64,000 bases of DNA. Origin: Hydrogenophaga sp. (lineage in GTDB: Bacteria > Pseudomonadota > Gammaproteobacteria > Burkholderiales > Burkholderiaceae_C). Under the pieces are notes generated by a model. That model saw only the letters and a list, made by a program, of their open reading frames with translations. It did no database searches and was not told where the DNA came from. Each line of letters opens with the position of its first letter. Positions within the stretch are counted from its first letter, which is position 1. Positions 60,919 to 64,000 of this stretch are shown here, piece after piece. The position numbers were made by a program, and so were the translations under genes. The DNA lies in the NCBI GenBank assembly GCA_016790705.1, contig JAEUOT010000034.1, forward strand, positions 51,977-115,976. Direction: 5' to 3'.

Positions 60919-61782
60919 ATGAAAGCTTTTCCGATCCCCGTCGTCGCCCTCGGCCCGGGCACCCAGACCGAGGAGGAAACCCTCGACTACCTGCCCATGC
61001 CCAAGGACATGGACACCTACCGCGCGCCCATCCTGCCGGAGCCGGAGGAGATCGCGGACCGCGCGGCGGCGCGCGAGGTGCTGCTCGCTGTGCTGGGTCT
61101 GCTGGACCAGGCGGCGGCGGGCCAGTCCGGCGGGCAGGTCAACCTGCGTGCGCTGGCGCCCGAGGACCTGCAGCTCCTCAACCAGGTGCTGGGCGAAGGC
61201 GAGGCCAGCGCGCTGGTGCGTGAAGACGGCTCGTCGCTGGAGGTGCGCATCCAGGAGTCGGTGTTCGCGGGCGTCTGGCGCGTGATGAGCTTCAAGGACG
61301 GCGCCCGGGTGGACGACGCCATCGAGGTCGGGCCGGTGCCGGGCCTGCTGCAGATGGTGGCCGAGGAAGACGCCGAGCGGGTCTACCGGCCGTGGAGCGG
61401 GCCGCTGCCGCCCAATGTGCTGAATGCGCCCATGCTGGTCGAGGAGATCCGCGACCAGGTCGCGCGCTGGCAACCGGGGCGTGATCCGCACGTGGTGAAC
61501 CTGACGCTGCTGCCGGTGTCGCCCGAGGACATCGCCTATCTGGACCACCAGTTGGGCACGGGCCGTGTGCTGATGCTCTCGCGCGGCTATGGCAACTGCC
61601 GCATCACCAACACCCGGCTGCCGCACTGCTGGCGCGTCGTGTACTACAACTCGATGGACGCGGTGATCCTCAACACGGTCGAGGTGGTCGACATGCCCGA
61701 GGTCGCGATGGCGGCGCCGGAGGACCTGCGCGATTCGCATGAACGTCTGAGCGATGTGCTCGGGTATCTCGAACAGTCATGA
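60919..61782 (+). CDS. hupH: Hydrogenase expression/formation protein HupH (HyaF/HoxQ-like)
   Basis: ATG 60919 gives 287 residues; AGGAGT upstream. The family features are present: FPIPVVALGPGTQTEEE at the start, RALAPEDLQLLNQVLGEGE, GVWRVMSFKDG, LLPVSPEDIAYLDHQLGTG and a C-terminal segment CWRVVYYNSMDAVILNT. HyaF/HoxQ works with HyaE/HoxO on small-subunit maturation before Tat export. Overlaps hupI start by 4 bases. Confidence 0.94.
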   Translation: MKAFPIPVVALGPGTQTEEETLDYLPMPKDMDTYRAPILPEPEEIADRAAAREVLLAVLGLLDQAAAGQSGGQVNLRALAPEDLQLLNQVLGEGEASALVREDGSSLEVRIQESVFAGVWRVMSFKDGARVDDAIEVGPVPGLLQMVAEEDAERVYRPWSGPLPPNVLNAPMLVEEIRDQVARWQPGRDPHVVNLTLLPVSPEDIAYLDHQLGTGRVLMLSRGYGNCRITNTRLPHCWRVVYYNSMDAVILNTVEVVDMPEVAMAAPEDLRDSHERLSDVLGYLEQS

Positions 61783-62009
61783 GCGGCTTCGACGGACAGG
61801 GCTTCGAGGGCAGCTACCTGGGCAACCGTTCGGTGCTCAGGCCCGGCTCGCGCCTCGAATGCAAGATCTGCTGGTGGGTCTACGATCCGGCACAGGGCGA
61901 TCCGCAGTGGCAGATTCCGCCCGGCACACCGTTTGCCGAGCTGCCGCCGCACTGGCGCTGCCCCAACTGTGACTGTGACCCCGACCAGTTTCTTCTTCTG
62001 CCGGACTGA
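61779..62009 (+). CDS. hupI: Rubredoxin of the hydrogenase operon (HupI/HoxR)
   Basis: The 76-residue protein has the two rubredoxin Cys pairs, ECKICWWVYDP and WRCPNCDC, with a slightly long N-terminus. HupI/HoxR rubredoxins are needed for full hydrogenase activity at higher oxygen and are thought to help build or protect the iron-sulfur clusters of the small subunit. This fits the O2-tolerant type of HupS. Confidence 0.95.
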   Translation: MSGFDGQGFEGSYLGNRSVLRPGSRLECKICWWVYDPAQGDPQWQIPPGTPFAELPPHWRCPNCDCDPDQFLLLPD

Positions 62010-62010
62010 C

Positions 62011-62520
62011 ATGGACAAGCGAGTGACCGCGCTGGTCGACTTCTACCGCCGGGTGCACACCGAGCGCATGCAGGGCATCCCGATCCTGAACCCGGCGCTG
62101 TCGGTCGAGGCGGTGGGCTTTCGCTGGGTCGACGCGGCCGAAGGGGCGCCCGGGTCCGAGCCGGTGGCCGAGGGCGTGCTGATCACGCCGTGGTTCATGA
62201 GCCTGGTGCGGCTGCCGCGCGCGGTGCAGCCGCACGGCGACCGCGTCGGGCGCAAGTTCGTGCGCGACTTCGGCAGCGAGCGCTTCGAGTTCATCGGCGC
62301 CCACGACGACGCGCTGGGTTATCACGAGACCTGCGCGCTGTTCTCGCCCATGGACGGATTCGCGAGCCAGGCGCTGGCGGTGGACACCGCGCAGGCGTCG
62401 CTCGCCCTGGTGCGTCCCGAGGCGCCGGCGCCGTCCGCGCCGGTCGGGGCGACCGAGCCGGTGCCGGCGCGGCGCGCCTTCTTCATGGCCCGGCGCGCCG
62501 GGCCGGGAGCGACACCGTGA
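62011..62520 (+). CDS. hupJ: Hydrogenase accessory protein HupJ (HoxT-like)
   Basis: ATG 62011 is next to the hupI stop; 169 residues. Conserved HupJ/HoxT segments: GIPILNPALSVEAVGFRWVD, GVLITPWFMSLVRLP, FEFIGAHDDALGYHETCALFSPM. The last 35 residues are Pro/Ala-rich. Its role is in small-subunit maturation, with no known activity. Overlaps hupK (GTGA). Confidence 0.92.
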   Translation: MDKRVTALVDFYRRVHTERMQGIPILNPALSVEAVGFRWVDAAEGAPGSEPVAEGVLITPWFMSLVRLPRAVQPHGDRVGRKFVRDFGSERFEFIGAHDDALGYHETCALFSPMDGFASQALAVDTAQASLALVRPEAPAPSAPVGATEPVPARRAFFMARRAGPGATP

Positions 62521-63659
62521 TCCGCGCCGAGGACATGGCGGGCCGTCTCGACGTCCGTCCGGGCGCACCACTGCCCGGCGCGCTGCGCAGCGAGCGCCGC
62601 GACTGGGCGTCCAGGCTGGCGCCGGGCCGGCCGGCGGCGGTGCTGCCCGGTCTGCTGGCCAGCCTGTTCAGCCTGTGCAGCCACGCCCACCGCCTTTGCG
62701 CGCAACTGGCCATTTCGGCGGCCGCGCCCGGCGCCGTGCCGGCGCCGGCCGACGCAGCGCAGCGGCTGCGGCTGGAAACCGCGCAGGAGCATGTGCGCCG
62801 CATCGGCCTGGACTGGCCGCGGCTGCTGGCGGGTGCGCCGGTGCCGGAGGCGCTGGCCTCGCTGCAGGGCAGTCCGCTGCTGCGGCCGGCGCGCGCGGGA
62901 GACGGGCCCGACTGGGCTGCGGCGCTGGCCTGGCTCGAATCCGAATGGCTGCAGATGCCGGCGGCGACCTGGCTGCGGGCCTGGCAGGCCTGCGGGGCCG
63001 ACTGGCTGATCGACTGGAGCCAGCGCCACGGCGGCTGGTTGCCCGGGCTGCTGCGGGCGGCACGCGAGGCGGACACCGGTCCGGCGGTGCCGATGGACCA
63101 TGCGCTGCGGGTGCACGCCGATGGCGAAGGGCTGCGCGCCCTGGCCCAGGCGCTCGCGCAGACACCGGGCTTTGCGATGCACCCCCGCTGGCGCGACGCG
63201 TGTGCGCACACGGGCACCTGGTCGCGGCTGCACCGCCGGGACGAGGGGCTTGCGCTGACGCCCTGGGCCATGCTGGGCAGCCGGCTGGCCGAGCTGGCCC
63301 GCCTGTGTCTGCCGGCGCCCGCCGGCCACGAGGGCTGGCTGGCGCATGGCGCCCTGCGCCTGGGCAGCGGACAGGGTCTGGCCTGGGTGGAAATGGCGCG
63401 CGGCCTGCTGTTCCATTCGGTGGACCTGGTGGACGTCGCTGGCGCGTCCGAGGTGCGGGCCTGCCATGTGCTGGCGCCGACCGAGTGGAATTTTCATCCG
63501 CAGGGCGAGGTGGCCCGCCGCATCGCGGCACTCGACGTCTCGGTGCCGGGCGAGCTGCTGCAGCGCCAGGTGAACCTGATCATGGTGGCCTTCGACCCCT
63601 GCGTGCCTTTCCACACCGGGCTGGCGCAGGACCGGGCGCGGGAGGTGGACCATGCATGA
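62517..63659 (+). CDS. hupK: Hydrogenase accessory protein HupK (HoxV-like)
   Basis: GTG 62517 overlaps the hupJ stop; 380 residues. HupK resembles a hydrogenase large subunit without the N-terminal Ni ligands: ARGLLFHSVDL and VLAPTEWNFHPQGEVAR, ending in VAFDPCVPFHTG, a version of DPCxxC with one Cys. It is thought to carry the Fe(CN)2CO moiety as a scaffold for HupL. Cys residues near 57-65 (LCSHAHRLCAQL) may take the place of the RxCGxC motif. Overlaps hypA by 8 bases. Confidence 0.93.
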   Translation: MIRAEDMAGRLDVRPGAPLPGALRSERRDWASRLAPGRPAAVLPGLLASLFSLCSHAHRLCAQLAISAAAPGAVPAPADAAQRLRLETAQEHVRRIGLDWPRLLAGAPVPEALASLQGSPLLRPARAGDGPDWAAALAWLESEWLQMPAATWLRAWQACGADWLIDWSQRHGGWLPGLLRAAREADTGPAVPMDHALRVHADGEGLRALAQALAQTPGFAMHPRWRDACAHTGTWSRLHRRDEGLALTPWAMLGSRLAELARLCLPAPAGHEGWLAHGALRLGSGQGLAWVEMARGLLFHSVDLVDVAGASEVRACHVLAPTEWNFHPQGEVARRIAALDVSVPGELLQRQVNLIMVAFDPCVPFHTGLAQDRAREVDHA

Positions 63660-63999
63660 GGCGAGTCTGGCCGGCGGCGTGTTGCAACTGGTGGAAGACA
63701 CGGCGCGGCGTGAAGGCTTTTCCCGCCTGCTCGAACTGCGGCTGGAGGCCGGGCAACTGGCGGGGGTGGACATCCGGGCCCTGCGGTTTGCGCTGGAGAG
63801 CCTGGCGCCCGGGACGCTGCTGGAAGGCGCGCGCATCGAGATCGACGAGCCGCCCGGCCAGGCCTGGTGCATGAAGTGCGCGCAGACCGTGACCATCGCC
63901 CAGCGCGGCGACGCCTGCCCGGCCTGCGGCGGCTATCAGCTGCAGCCGACCGGCGGGCTGGAACTGCGCGTGGTCGACATGCGCGTGAGTGATGATTGA
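63652..63999 (+). CDS. hypA: HypA, hydrogenase nickel-insertion protein
   Basis: The 115-residue protein has His2 (MHEASL) for nickel and a zinc domain with Cys73, Cys76, Cys89 and Cys92 (WCMKCAQTV and CPACGGY). HypA and HypB insert nickel into HupL. It overlaps hupK and is complete; an ATG at 63992 overlapping its stop codon (ATGATTGA) may be the start of the next gene (hypB expected), which lies outside the window. Confidence 0.96.
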   Translation: MHEASLAGGVLQLVEDTARREGFSRLLELRLEAGQLAGVDIRALRFALESLAPGTLLEGARIEIDEPPGQAWCMKCAQTVTIAQRGDACPACGGYQLQPTGGLELRVVDMRVSDD

Positions 64000-64000
64000 A

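Overview
The window comes from a high-GC betaproteobacterium of the order Burkholderiales, most likely a Comamonadaceae-type facultative chemolithotroph such as Hydrogenophaga or a close relative. This placement is inference. It rests on an uptake [NiFe]-hydrogenase operon with hup/hox gene order, a MetH that lacks the homocysteine-binding module and has an S-adenosylhomocysteine (SAH) riboswitch in its leader, glnK-amtB behind a sigma-54 promoter, fccAB-type sulfide dehydrogenase genes, and an intergenic repeat of a kind I associate with this family. No rRNA, tRNA, CRISPR array, insertion sequence or prophage is visible.

Layout. 1-4006 (minus): a tight four-gene redox/sulfur operon (rhodanese, OsmC-like, acyl-CoA-dehydrogenase-like, rubredoxin-reductase fusion). 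4007-6969: a lower-GC island with one 742-residue gene that looks like a restriction-endonuclease-like domain joined to a PIN-like domain, a candidate defence nuclease. 6970-10133: a NifA-type sigma-54 activator, a small partner and unknown genes. 10145-13013: SAH riboswitch and metH. 13116-18356: zinc-ribbon membrane protein, hexose-6-phosphate mutarotase, atypical pyruvate kinase, comM. 18404-20666: NtrC-like site, sigma-54 promoter, glnK, amtB, terminator. 21050-31000: glcEF, VOC, EVE and WYL proteins, glutathione peroxidase, degenerate receiver protein, lplT/alr, unknowns. 31016-39599: an MFS transporter, then a metal/sulfur-stress-like operon with a CsoR-type operator inside its promoter (adaptor, RND pump, DUF2892, SLAC1-like channel, CsoR-family repressor), followed by a small lipoprotein and a TauE/SafE exporter. 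39620-48515: ExoD-like, TerB-like and Bax-inhibitor-like membrane/stress genes, LysR regulator, fccAB, DUF3445, YegP, orphan flagellar rod-like protein, tyrosine phosphatase. 48543-49127: a low-GC AbiU2-like gene. 49186-54123: LysR plus GMC oxidoreductase, and a TPR/O-GlcNAc-transferase-like protein. 54124-64000: hydrogenase control region and hupSLEC, a HigA-like gene, hupDFGHIJK and hypA.

How it fits together. The hydrogenase small subunit carries the six-cysteine proximal-cluster signature of oxygen-tolerant membrane-bound enzymes. Its genes are preceded by a good -24/-12 site, so H2 oxidation is probably switched on by a sigma-54 activator (HoxA/HupR type, outside the window). With FccAB for sulfide and several rhodanese, persulfide or sulfite-type genes, the cell appears to draw electrons from H2 and reduced sulfur and to manage the resulting sulfur stress. 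The two low-GC genes (4518-6746 and 48543-49127) are the clearest accessory, probably anti-phage, elements.
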